Assembly: GCF_008704425.1 (NCBI RefSeq)
Contig: NZ_CP023696.1
Coordinates: forward strand, 5,744,501-5,808,500
Length of the DNA: 64,000 bases
Direction of reading: 5' to 3'
From: Streptomyces fradiae ATCC 10745 = DSM 40063
GTDB lineage: Bacteria; Actinomycetota; Actinomycetes; Streptomycetales; Streptomycetaceae
Shown here piece after piece: positions 47,090 through 56,372 of the stretch (within the stretch, counting starts at the first letter, position 1; every line of letters begins with the position of its first letter). The notes beneath the pieces are model-generated. The model saw nothing but the letters and a program-made list of their open reading frames with translations, was not told where the DNA came from and ran no database searches. The position numbers and the translations under genes were made by a program.

Positions 47090-48943
47090 TCAGGACATGC
47101 GCAGTGCCAGGAAGAAGTCGAGCTTGTCCTCCAGCCGGGACAGGTCGCGGCCGGTCAGCTGCTCGATGCGGCCCACCCGGTACCGCAGCGTGTTGACGTG
47201 CAGGTGCAGCCGGGACGCGCAGCGGGTCCACGAGCCGTCGCAGTCGAGGAACGCCTCCAGGGTGGGGATCAGCTCCGCCCGGTGGCGCCGGTCGTAGTCC
47301 CGCAGCGGGTCCAGCAGCCGGGCCGTGAACGCGCGCCGCACGTCGTCCGGGACGAACGGCAGCAGCAGCACGTGCGAGGCCAGCTCGTCGTGGCCGGCCG
47401 CGCAGACCCGTCCGGGGCGGGCCGCGGCGACCCGGCGGGCGTGCCGGGCCTCCTCCAGCGCGCCGCGCAGTCCCTCCGCCGAGTGCACGGGCGCGCTGAC
47501 GCCCAGCGTGAGGCGTCCGTCGTCGCCGAGGCCGGCCGAGAGCGGGGCCCGTACGGCGGCCAGCAGCCGCTCCGCGTCGAGCCCCGGCCCGCCGGCGGCC
47601 GCGGGGGCGCCGGCCCCGCCCGCCCCGGCATCGGCGTCCCCGCCCGCCCCCGTTCCGGCACCACCGCGGGACCCACCGGCCCCGACCGCCTCCGCCGCCT
47701 CGGCTGCCGGAGTCGCCCCGGCCGCCTCGGCCGCGTGCCCACCGGCGGCCTCCGCACCGCCCGCACCGGCGCCGCTCCCCGCCGAGGGCGCCGCCGCGAC
47801 GGCGGGCAGCGCCACCAGCGCGACGGCCTCGTCCCCGGAGTGCGCCACGGCGATCCGGTCGCCCGGGTCCGCGTCCATCGCCGCCGGGTCGACCAGCACC
47901 TCCTCCAGCAGCGCCTGCGCGGCCGGTCCCGCCTCGACCGCGCCGTCGCCGTCCCACTCCACGCGGGCCACCACGATCTGCCAGTGCGGCGCCGTGCCGA
48001 GCCCCGGCAGCAGCACCGGCGCGGCCACCCGCAGCCGCGCGGCGACCTCGGCGGGCGCGGCGCCCGTCTGCACCAGTTCCAGCACCTCCTGGGCGAGCCG
48101 CCGCCGCACCGTACGGGCGGCGTCCCGGCGGTCCCGCTCCACGGCGATGAGCTGCGTCACGCCCTGGAGGAGGTCCAGCCGCGCCGCCGGCCAGTCGGCC
48201 GCGTCCGCCTCCACGGCGAGCAGCCACTCCGCCAGCACCGTCTCGCGCACGTCCCGCACCGCCGGGGCGGCACCCCGCCCGGTGTTGCGGATCGGGAACA
48301 GCGAGTACGCCGTCCCCGCCACCTGCGCCCGGTGCGGGCCGCGCCGCCCGGCGCGCGTCGCCGCCAGGTGCTCACCGGCCAGCGCGGCGGCCGTCCGGGC
48401 GGGCAGCGGCGCCGACCCCGCGACGCGCCGCCCCGTCGGCGACAGCACCCAGGCGCGCAGGTCCAGGTCCGTGCCGAGCAGGTCCAGGACGGCCTCGGGA
48501 CCGCCGCCCGCGGGACCGGACGTCATCAGCCGCCGGTGCCGGTCCACGACCGCCGCGAGGTCCCCGGCGCGCTCGCCGGACACCTGTCGAACGACATGCT
48601 CGGTGATCGTTGCGAACGCGACGGACTCGTGCACGGCGAAGAGGGGCAGCCGGTGGCGGGAACACGCCTGTACGAGGTCCTCCGGCACGGCGCCCAGCTC
48701 GGCCTCCCCGGCCGCCAGCCCCGCCACCCCGGCGGCGGTCAGGATCCGTACGAAGGGCTCGGAGTCCGCCGCGTCGCGCCGCCACGCCAGGCCGGTGAGG
48801 ACCAGCTCACCGCCGGACAGGTAGCGGCTGGGGTCCCTGAGGTCCGTCGTCATGACCCCGCGCACGGGGCGGTCGAGCTGGTCCCCGCCGCCGAGCAGCC
48901 GCAGCCCCAGCGCGTCGGTCTCCAGCAGTGCGCGCAGCCGCAT
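47090..48943 (-). CDS. PucR-family transcriptional regulator
   Basis: Regulator of 617 residues. The N-terminal PucR domain is clear: LDRPVRGVMTTDLRDPSRYL, SGGELVLTGLAWRRD and LPLFAVHESVAFATITEHV. The C-terminal helix-turn-helix is HRAELIPTLEAFLDCDGSWT followed by CASRLHLHVNTLRYRVGRIE, the CdaR/PucR type. Between them a roughly 70-residue insert of Gly/Ala (near 47580-47790) lacks any family match and is probably a disordered linker. The start ATG 48943 begins MRLRALLETDALG, as in homologues. PucR proteins control purine catabolism; here the XdhC gene lies divergently across 739 bp and a molybdenum oxidoreductase follows further on, so those are plausible targets. Confidence 0.85.
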   Translation of the reverse strand: MRLRALLETDALGLRLLGGGDQLDRPVRGVMTTDLRDPSRYLSGGELVLTGLAWRRDAADSEPFVRILTAAGVAGLAAGEAELGAVPEDLVQACSRHRLPLFAVHESVAFATITEHVVRQVSGERAGDLAAVVDRHRRLMTSGPAGGGPEAVLDLLGTDLDLRAWVLSPTGRRVAGSAPLPARTAAALAGEHLAATRAGRRGPHRAQVAGTAYSLFPIRNTGRGAAPAVRDVRETVLAEWLLAVEADAADWPAARLDLLQGVTQLIAVERDRRDAARTVRRRLAQEVLELVQTGAAPAEVAARLRVAAPVLLPGLGTAPHWQIVVARVEWDGDGAVEAGPAAQALLEEVLVDPAAMDADPGDRIAVAHSGDEAVALVALPAVAAAPSAGSGAGAGGAEAAGGHAAEAAGATPAAEAAEAVGAGGSRGGAGTGAGGDADAGAGGAGAPAAAGGPGLDAERLLAAVRAPLSAGLGDDGRLTLGVSAPVHSAEGLRGALEEARHARRVAAARPGRVCAAGHDELASHVLLLPFVPDDVRRAFTARLLDPLRDYDRRHRAELIPTLEAFLDCDGSWTRCASRLHLHVNTLRYRVGRIEQLTGRDLSRLEDKLDFFLALRMS

Positions 48944-49682
48944 GTCGTCGCCGCCGATCCTTACTCGTGGTGTCTCGACGGGACCGGTGACCCGCGTCAC
49001 CGTTCCCGGGGGAAAACGAAGAGGTGGTCGCCTCTCACGTTCGTTCGAATCTACAAGACACCGGGTGTCGTCAGCCAACCGCTTCGGGGCTCCGGCGACC
49101 GCGGCGTGCGGAGCACGGCGGGGTGCCGGACCCGGCGGGGGTGCCCGCACGGCGCCCTCCGGCTCGGCTTCCGGGGGCCGCCCGGCGGGCCGTGTGGCCC
49201 CCGGCGCGCGGGCCGGGGCCGCGCGCGAAGGCCGGGGCGCGGCCCGGGTGCCATGCTGACCTGGCGGGCCCCGCCGGGCGGCCCCGGACTCCACGGGGCC
49301 CGTCGGCGCCGCCCCCGAGCGCGGATGCGGGGTCCCCGGCTCTCCGGGGTAACCGGCACGGGGCACCCCGCCCGCGCCCCGCCCGTGTCCCGCAGCCGAG
49401 CCAGTCCCCGACCCCCGAGCCACGTCCCCGACCCCCGGCCTTGCACTCCGCCCTCCGCCCCCCGAGCCCGACCCCCGAGCCACGTCCCCGAGCCACCTCC
49501 CCCCGGGCCCGGCCCGCCCCCCGCCCGAGTCCGGCCCGAGTCCGGGACAGGACGTCCGGCCCGAGCCCCGAGCCCCGGGCTGCCCCAGGGTCCACCGGGC
49601 CGACCGCGTCCCCGGGGCCCCACCGGGCCGCCCCGCCCCCCGGCCCGAACCCCCCGACCCCGACCCCCTCAAGGAGGCCGCC
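48944..49682. other. 739-bp spacer with short direct repeats, no gene
   Basis: Gene-free DNA between the divergent PucR and XdhC genes. The half next to PucR contains an AT-richer patch with CTTACTCGTGGTGTCTCGAC and an ACACCGGGTGT palindrome near 49059 that might hold the PucR promoter. The half next to XdhC is C-rich. A 23-bp segment starting CGACCCCCGAGCCACGTCC occurs at 49409-49431 and again exactly 60 bp later at 49469-49491. No protein family is seen in any frame. Confidence 0.55.
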
Positions 49683-50915
49683 ATGCTGGACATCGCCGAC
49701 GAACTCGCCCGGTGGGCCGAGCAGGGGCGGGACTTCGCCGTCGCCACCGTCGTCTCCGTCACCGGCAGCGCTCCCCGGCCGCCCGGCGCCGCGCTCGCCG
49801 TCGACCGCGACGGCACCGCCGTCGGGTCGGTCTCCGGCGGCTGCGTGGAGGGGGCCGTCTACGAGCTGTGCCGGCAGGCGGTCGAGGATGGCCGTACCGT
49901 CGTCGAACGCTTCGCCCCCAGCGACGAGGACGCCTTCGCCGCGGGCCTCACCTGCGGCGGGACCATCGACGTCCTGGTCACCCCGGTGCGCGGCGGCGTC
50001 TACCGGGCCGCGCTCGCGCAGGCCGCCGCCGGGCGGGCCGCCGCCCTGGTCCGCGTCGTGGACGGCCCGCCGGAGACCAGGGGCCGCCCCCTCCTCGTAC
50101 GGCCCGACGGCACGTACGAGGGCGGCCTCGGCGGCCGGCCCGAACTGGACCGGACCGCCGCGGCCGAGGCCCGCGCCCTGCTGGACGCCGGACGCACCGG
50201 CACGGTCACCGTCGGCGCCGAGGGAGCCCGGTGCGGCCGGCCCGTCACCCTGCTGGTCGAGTCCAGCGTCCCGCCGCCCCGCATGATCGTGTTCGGCGCC
50301 GTCGACTTCGCGTCCGCGCTGGTCCGGGTCGGCGGGTTCCTCGGCTACCGGGTGACCGTCTGCGACGCCCGTCCGGTCTTCGCGACCGCGAGCCGCTTCC
50401 CCGGTGCCGACGAGGTGGTGGTGGCCTGGCCGCACGCCTATCTGGACGCGACCGAGGTGGACCCCCGCACCGTGCTGTGCGTCCTCACGCACGACCCCCG
50501 GTTCGACGTCCCCCTGCTGCGGCGCGCCCTGCGCCTGCCGGTCGCCTACGTGGGCGCCATGGGGTCCCGCAGGACCCACGAGGACCGCGTCCGCCGGCTG
50601 CGCGAGGCGGGGCTCACCGACCGCGAGCTGGACCGGCTCCACTCGCCGATCGGCCTCGACCTGGGCGCCCGCACCCCGGAGGAGACGGCGGTGTCCATCG
50701 CCGCCGAGATCGTCGCCGTGCTCCGGGGCGGCGGCGGAGCCCCCCTGACCGGCGCCCGCACCCCGATCCACCACGACGGGGACACAGCGCACGGCGCGGA
50801 CGCCGGCCGGCCCGGGGCCGGCCGCGACGAGGACCCCGCCCGCGACGAGGACCCCGCCCGCGGCGGGAGCGCCGCCCGCGGCGCAGCCCCCGCCCGCGAC
50901 GGGGCGGTCGTCTGA
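49683..50915 (+). CDS. XdhC/CoxI family protein, molybdenum cofactor insertion
   Basis: Cytosolic maturation factor of 410 residues that in relatives binds molybdenum cofactor and helps sulfurate and insert it into xanthine dehydrogenase-type enzymes. The XdhC N-terminal domain has AVATVVSVTGSAPRPPGAAL and VGSVSGGCVEGAVYE, with the conserved Cys, then LTCGGTIDVLV. The C-terminal Rossmann domain has RMIVFGAVDFASALVRVGGF and AYVGAMGSRRTHEDR. The last about 60 residues are low-complexity with a DEDPARDEDPAR duplication. The start ATG 49683 has AAGGAGG upstream. Its most likely client is the PaoABC-type oxidoreductase encoded about 4 kb downstream. Confidence 0.88.
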   Translation: MLDIADELARWAEQGRDFAVATVVSVTGSAPRPPGAALAVDRDGTAVGSVSGGCVEGAVYELCRQAVEDGRTVVERFAPSDEDAFAAGLTCGGTIDVLVTPVRGGVYRAALAQAAAGRAAALVRVVDGPPETRGRPLLVRPDGTYEGGLGGRPELDRTAAAEARALLDAGRTGTVTVGAEGARCGRPVTLLVESSVPPPRMIVFGAVDFASALVRVGGFLGYRVTVCDARPVFATASRFPGADEVVVAWPHAYLDATEVDPRTVLCVLTHDPRFDVPLLRRALRLPVAYVGAMGSRRTHEDRVRRLREAGLTDRELDRLHSPIGLDLGARTPEETAVSIAAEIVAVLRGGGGAPLTGARTPIHHDGDTAHGADAGRPGAGRDEDPARDEDPARGGSAARGAAPARDGAVV

Positions 50916-50962
50916 CGGTCCGGGCCGCGGCCCCGGCCCCCGCCCGGCCGGACAGCCGCCGC

Positions 50963-51991
50963 TCAGTCCAGGGTCTGCGTCAGCTCGCTCCGGGTCGCGG
51001 TGTGGACCACGCGGGCGCGGGCGCCGTTGACGAGCGGCAGGTACGGCGGCACGTGGCCGCACTCCACGTCCGCGATCAGCGGCACGCCCAGCGTGCCCAG
51101 CGCGTCGAGCACCGCCTCGTCCTGGGACAGGGACGGCCGGCCCGGCGCCGCCGTACGGCCGACCAGCACGGCGCTCGCCGCGTCGAAGAACCCGGCGAGC
51201 CGCATCCCGTGCAGGGCGCGGCAGATGGCGAACGCGTCGTCCTCGCCGGCCTCCACGTACACGATCAGCCCCTCCGGCGCGTGGGCGCGGGCGAAGGCGG
51301 GCACGTCGCCGTACGGGCTCCCCACCACGTGGTGCAGCGTCTCGACGCAGCCGCCGACCAGCCGGCCCCGCACGTCCACGTCGCCCGGGCCGTCGAGCCG
51401 CCGCCACGTCCCGGCGGTGTCCAGCACCATCGTGTCCACGTGCGGGTCGGCGGCCCAGTCGTCCCAGCCGGAGGAGCGGTGGCGGCCCGGCGGGGTCTGC
51501 GTGAAGGAGCCGCCCTCCGGCACCGTCACGACGTCCAGCCAGGACAGCAGCCCCTCCGGCGTCCGGTACGGGGTGTCCATCAGGTTGTTGCCGTGGAGCG
51601 TGGCCGTGCCGGTGAGCAGCGTCAGCGGCGTCAGCAGGGTGGACATGTCCGACCAGCCGACGAGCCAGGTGGGTTCGGCCTCCCGCAGTCGGTCCCAGTC
51701 GAGCAGCGGCACCAGGTCGATCGCCGTCTCGCCGCCCCACGGCGGTACGACCGCCCGCACGTCCGGGTCGGTGAGCATCCGCGTCAGCTCGGCGGCGCGG
51801 GCGGCGGCCGGGGCGCTCACATGCCCGGCGCCGTCCATGCAGTCGCCCACCACCACCTCGTAGCCGCGCGCCTCCACCGCCCGCACGGCCGTGTCGAGCC
51901 GCGCGCGCAGCGCCTCGGGGACTCCGCTCGACGGGGAGGTGACGGCGACGCGGTCACCGGGACGCAGGGGGCGCGGGTAGCGAATCGGCAT
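50963..51991 (-). CDS. S66-family peptidase (LD-carboxypeptidase/MccF-like)
   Basis: Serine peptidase of 342 residues. The nucleophile sits in WLVGWSDMSTLLTPL (GxSDxT, about residue 115), and the Glu-His of the triad are in YVEAGEDDAFAICRAL and ADVECGHVPPYLPLV. The N-terminus PLRPGDRVAVTSPSSGVPEA is the standard S66 opening. LdcA-type members trim murein tetrapeptides in the cytoplasm, while MccF-type members inactivate aminoacyl-nucleotide antibiotics; the sequence seen here does not decide between them. The start ATG 51991 (MPIRYPRPL) is preferred; an upstream GTG at 52021 would add ten residues. It is divergent from the YbdK-type gene. Confidence 0.85.
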   Translation of the reverse strand: MPIRYPRPLRPGDRVAVTSPSSGVPEALRARLDTAVRAVEARGYEVVVGDCMDGAGHVSAPAAARAAELTRMLTDPDVRAVVPPWGGETAIDLVPLLDWDRLREAEPTWLVGWSDMSTLLTPLTLLTGTATLHGNNLMDTPYRTPEGLLSWLDVVTVPEGGSFTQTPPGRHRSSGWDDWAADPHVDTMVLDTAGTWRRLDGPGDVDVRGRLVGGCVETLHHVVGSPYGDVPAFARAHAPEGLIVYVEAGEDDAFAICRALHGMRLAGFFDAASAVLVGRTAAPGRPSLSQDEAVLDALGTLGVPLIADVECGHVPPYLPLVNGARARVVHTATRSELTQTLD

Positions 51992-52353
51992 GCGCGGGAT
52001 TCTGGCACGCGCCCCCTCCACGGCGCCCCGGGATTCTCGCCCCGCACGGGCGGCCGGAACCGGCCGCCCGCCCCTCCACCCGCCCGGCCGCGCTCCGGCG
52101 CGCCCTCACCGCGCCCCCGTCGCGCCGTGCCGCGCGGGAGCACGGTGCCGGGGGCGTGCGCCGGGTGGCGCGCGCGGGCGGCACGGTCGCCGTCCGGCCT
52201 GGGGCGGTGGGAACCCGCCAGATCCCCGCGACCGGCCCCCGGGGCCTGTGCGTGCCCTCTCCGCAGCGTGGATGATGGACGGCCCGGCACGTACGGCAAG
52301 TCCGGCGGTTCCGTCAGTTGTCCAGCAGGATGCGATCGGAAAGGCGGGTTCTT
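51992..52353. other. 362-bp divergent spacer, no gene
   Basis: Intergenic region between the S66 peptidase and YbdK-type genes. It is GC-rich with short irregular GCCGCCCG-type repeats. No structured element or gene was recognised; promoters for both genes are presumably here. Confidence 0.5.
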
Positions 52354-53454
52354 TTGCGCAGCGTCGGAGTGGAGGAGGAACTCCTCCTCGTGGACCCGCG
52401 AACGGGTCAGCCGCGCGCCCTCTCCGAGGAGGTGCTGGCCATCGCCGCCAGGCACTACCAGGGGCGGGACCACGCGTACACCAGGGAATTGCACGGCCAG
52501 CAGCTGGAGTTCGGGACCGAGCCCCGCACCAGCATGGCCGAGGTCGCCGACGAGATCGAGCGGTGCCGCAGCGGCGCGGCCCGGCTCGCCGCGGAGGCGG
52601 GCGCCGCCGCCGTGGCGCTGGCCACCTCGCCGCTCCCGGTCGGGCCCGCCATCGCCGAGGGCAGGCGCTACCGGTGGATCGAGGAGCACTACGGGCTGAC
52701 CGCCCTCGAACAGCTCACCTGCGGCTGCCACGTCCATGTGTCGGTCGCCTCCGACGAGGAGGGCGTCGCGGTGCTCGACCGGATACGGCCCTGGCTGTCG
52801 GTCCTGGTCGCGCTGAGCGCCAACTCGCCCTTCTGGCACGGCAAGGACAGCGGCTACCACAGCTACCGCAGCCGTGTGTGGGGCCGTTGGCCGACCGTCG
52901 GGCCCGTGGAGCTGTTCGGGTCCCCCGACCGGTACCGCGAGCAGGTGCGCGAACTCCTCGCCACGGGCGTCCTCCAGGACGAGGGCATGGTCTACTACGA
53001 CGCCCGGTTGTCCCGCCACTACCCGACCGTCGAGATCCGCGCCGCCGACGTGTGCCTGGACGCCTCGACGACCGTCCTCGTGGCCACCCTGGCCCGCGCC
53101 CTGGTGGACACGGCCGCCCGGCAGTGGCGGGAGGGCCACCCGCCGGTGGACCACGCCATCGGGCTGCTGCGGGCCGCCGCGTGGCGGGCCGCCCGCTCCG
53201 GGCTCGACGACGAGCTGATCGACCCGCACACCATGCGGCCCGCCCCCGCCGAGCACGTCGTGCAGGCGCTGTTCCGGCACGTCGAGGCGGCGCTGGAGGA
53301 CAACGGCGACCACGCGCACGCTCGCAAGGCCCTCGACGACCTGCTGAGCTGCGGGAACGGGGCCCGCGTCCAGCGGCGGCTGCTGCGCCGCCACGGCACG
53401 CTGCGGGCGGTGGTCGCCGAGTGCGTGCGCCGGACCCAGGAAGGGGTGCGCTGA
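52354..53454 (+). CDS. YbdK-type carboxylate-amine ligase (glutamate-cysteine ligase 2 family)
   Basis: ATP-dependent ligase of about 366 residues in the GCS2 family, for which weak gamma-glutamylcysteine synthetase activity is known in E. coli YbdK. Family marks are the opening RSVGVEEELLLVDPRTGQPR, YTRELHGQQLEFGTEPRTSM, the metal-binding CGCHVHVSV (about residues 125-133), the LSANSPFWHGKDSGYHSYRS stretch and the HYPTVEIRAADVC segment. TTG 52354 is the favoured start because it places the conserved VGVEEELLLVD at the terminus and has AAAGGCGGG upstream; ATG 52330 or TTG 52318 are alternatives. Streptomycetes use mycothiol, so the physiological product is unknown. Confidence 0.82.
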   Translation: MRSVGVEEELLLVDPRTGQPRALSEEVLAIAARHYQGRDHAYTRELHGQQLEFGTEPRTSMAEVADEIERCRSGAARLAAEAGAAAVALATSPLPVGPAIAEGRRYRWIEEHYGLTALEQLTCGCHVHVSVASDEEGVAVLDRIRPWLSVLVALSANSPFWHGKDSGYHSYRSRVWGRWPTVGPVELFGSPDRYREQVRELLATGVLQDEGMVYYDARLSRHYPTVEIRAADVCLDASTTVLVATLARALVDTAARQWREGHPPVDHAIGLLRAAAWRAARSGLDDELIDPHTMRPAPAEHVVQALFRHVEAALEDNGDHAHARKALDDLLSCGNGARVQRRLLRRHGTLRAVVAECVRRTQEGVR

Positions 53455-53558
53455 CCGGCCGGGCGCCGGTCGCGGGCGGTCGGTGCGGGTTTGCCCGGAT
53501 CGGCGCGGGGCAGGCGCAGCGTCGTGGGGGAACGACCTACAGCGAGGGAGGACGCACC

Positions 53559-53732
53559 ATGTCCGCGAAGCGCAAGACCTCCGCCAAGGCCGAGCAGGCC
53601 AAGGGCACCGTCAAGGAGACCGTGGGCCGCGCCGTCGGCGACCGGAGCATGGAGGACGAGGGCCGCGCCGAGCGCGCCAAGGGCGACCTCCGGGAGGCCG
53701 GCCAGAAGGCGAAGGACGCCTTCAAGCGCTGA
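53559..53732 (+). CDS. CsbD-like stress protein
   Basis: Tiny hydrophilic protein of 57 residues. It opens with a basic stretch (MSAKRKTSAKAEQAKGTVKE) and has the CsbD core GTVKETVGRAVGDRSMEDEG followed by GRAERAKGDLREAGQKAKD. CsbD proteins are general stress-induced, SigB-controlled in Bacillus, with unknown biochemical role. The ATG is preceded by GAGGGAGG about 7 nt upstream, a good ribosome site. A very strong hairpin follows, so the gene is probably monocistronic or the last of a unit starting with the ligase gene 104 bp upstream. Confidence 0.88.
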   Translation: MSAKRKTSAKAEQAKGTVKETVGRAVGDRSMEDEGRAERAKGDLREAGQKAKDAFKR

Positions 53733-53772
53733 CCCCGGCGCCCGGCCGGCCCGCCCGGCCGAGCCCGCACCA

Positions 53773-53814
53773 CCGAGCGGCCCGCCGTGCACCCCCGCAC
53801 GGCGGGCCGCTCGG
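53773..53814. terminator. terminator after the CsbD gene
   Basis: Perfect 18-bp stem CCGAGCGGCCCGCCGTGC (53773-53790) / GCACGGCGGGCCGCTCGG (53797-53814) with a 6-nt loop, 41 nt after the stop codon. The remaining spacer to 54074 shows only GC-rich low-complexity DNA. Confidence 0.85.
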
Positions 53815-54074
53815 CGTCCCGGTGTCCCCGGCCCCTCGCGCCCCGGCCCGCGCCCGGCGCCTGATGCCGCGCCCCCGGGCCGTCCCGCCCGCCGCCCCGG
53901 ATGCCGCCGGGTGCCGCCCCCGTACCCCGCGTCCCGTGCCCCGTGCCCATGCCTCGCGCCCGGCTTCCCGTGCCCCCCGCGCCCCGTTTGCACCGTGCGC
54001 GGGTGCCGGGAGGTGTGACCTGGTCCAGGCTGGATACGCGGAGCAGGCGAGACCGCAGCAGACCGGGAGCCAGC

Positions 54075-54668
54075 ATGGGAACCGAAGGAACGATGGGCGA
54101 CGAGGTCTACCAGCCCGACCCCACCGACGACCGCGAGATCCGCGAGGACCACGGCATCCTCGACGACGAGGACACCCTCTCCGACCGCGCCGCCGACCCC
54201 TACGACGAGGGCTACTCGCCCCCGGAGCGGCCCCTGGCCGCCGACGACGTCGGCACCACCGCCCGCGAGCAGCGCGAGGGCGAGTCCCTCGACCGGCGCC
54301 TGGCCCGCGAGGTCCCCGATCCCACCCAGCGCGTCGGCGACCCCGAGGCGTCCGACGGCATCGGCGACCTGCCCGGCGGCATGGGAGAGCCGATGGACGA
54401 ACAGGTCGGCCGCCACCGGTCCGGCCGGCTCGTCGCCCCGGACGAGGGCGTCCGCAGCGACACGGAGAAGGACGTCGTCGGCCGGGACGTGGGCGTCGAC
54501 GGCGGCGCCGCGTCCGCCGAGGAGGCCGCCGTCCACCTCGTACCGGAGCCCGACGAGGAAGGCGAGGGCGACCGGGGATACCTGGGCGGCACCGACACCG
54601 ACACCGACATCGACACCGAGGCCGGCACCGGCGCCGAGGGCGGCCCCGGCGACCGGCGCGGCGGCTGA
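54075..54668 (+). CDS. DUF5709 domain protein, acidic
   Basis: Highly acidic hydrophilic protein of 197 residues. The pattern VYQPDPTDDREIREDHGILD, DEDTLSDRAADPYDEGYSPP and REGESLDRRLAREVPDP matches the actinobacterial DUF5709 family, which has no known function. The C-terminal part is Asp/Thr-rich (GGTDTDTDIDTEAGTGAEGG) with no hydrophobic core, so it is probably partly disordered. ATG 54075 and ATG 54093 (MGDEVYQ) are both possible starts; each has a moderate purine-rich site. Similar proteins are often found near CsbD and other osmotic or general stress genes, as here. Confidence 0.78.
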   Translation: MGTEGTMGDEVYQPDPTDDREIREDHGILDDEDTLSDRAADPYDEGYSPPERPLAADDVGTTAREQREGESLDRRLAREVPDPTQRVGDPEASDGIGDLPGGMGEPMDEQVGRHRSGRLVAPDEGVRSDTEKDVVGRDVGVDGGAASAEEAAVHLVPEPDEEGEGDRGYLGGTDTDTDIDTEAGTGAEGGPGDRRGG

Positions 54669-54718
54669 CGCCCCCGGCGCGCGCCCCGTCCCACCGCCCA
54701 CCGAAAGGCCCCGCACCC

Positions 54719-55266
54719 GTGCAGCCGACGACGCCCCCGCCCGACGTGTACCACTCCGAGGTCGCCCTCCGGGTGAACGGCGAGCCGCGCCGGCTCACCG
54801 TCGACCACCGCACCACCCTCCTCGACGCGCTGCGGGAAGCCCTCGGCCTCACCGGCGCCAAGAAGGGCTGCGACCACGGCCAGTGCGGTGCCTGCACCGT
54901 CCTCGTGGACGGGCGCCGCGCCAACGCCTGCCTGCTCCTCGCGGTCACCCTCGACGGCAGCGACGTCACCACCGTCGAGGGCATCGCCAAGGACGGCGGC
55001 GAACGGCTCCACCCGCTCCAGCGGGCCTTCCTGGACCGCGACGCCTTCCAGTGCGGCTACTGCACCCCCGGCCAGCTCTGCTCCGCGCTCGGCATGCTCG
55101 GCGAGGCCGCCGCCGGGCACCCCTCGCTCGCCACCGACCCGGACACGCCGCCCGCCCAGGGGCCCGCCGCGCTCACCCCGGACGAGATCCGCGAGCGGAT
55201 GAGCGGCAACCTGTGCCGCTGCGGCGCCTACCCGAACATCGTGCGGGCCGTGGAGGACGTGATCCG

Positions 55267-55270
<4 letters not shown>
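54719..55270 (+). CDS. paoA: [2Fe-2S] subunit of a molybdenum aldehyde oxidoreductase (PaoA/YagT-like)
   Basis: Electron-transfer subunit of 183 residues. The plant-type ferredoxin cluster is GAKKGCDHGQCGACTVLVDG with a further Cys in RANACLLL. The second [2Fe-2S] domain has FQCGYCTPGQLCSALGML and ERMSGNLCRCGAYPNIV. Start GTG 54719 follows GAAAGG. The stop overlaps the start of the FAD subunit gene (GTGA). The set resembles E. coli PaoABC (YagTSR), an aldehyde oxidoreductase, more than xanthine dehydrogenase, because of the extra Fe-S insert in the next subunit. No Tat signal is seen, unlike E. coli PaoA, so this enzyme is probably cytoplasmic. Confidence 0.88.
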
Positions 55271-56265
<995 letters not shown>

Positions 56266-56372
56266 CCGCCCCAGCCCCTCCCGAGACTGCGCCCTTCCCG
56301 ACCCTCCCCGCACCTCCGACCGCCCCCGCTCCTCCGAACCGCCCCCCGCCCCGACCGACCCCCGGAGCACCC

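Noticed and set aside
53480..53558. SigB-type promoter upstream of the CsbD gene
   Set aside because: A GTTT...GGGGCA pair is present but matches the expected -10 region poorly; not enough to call.
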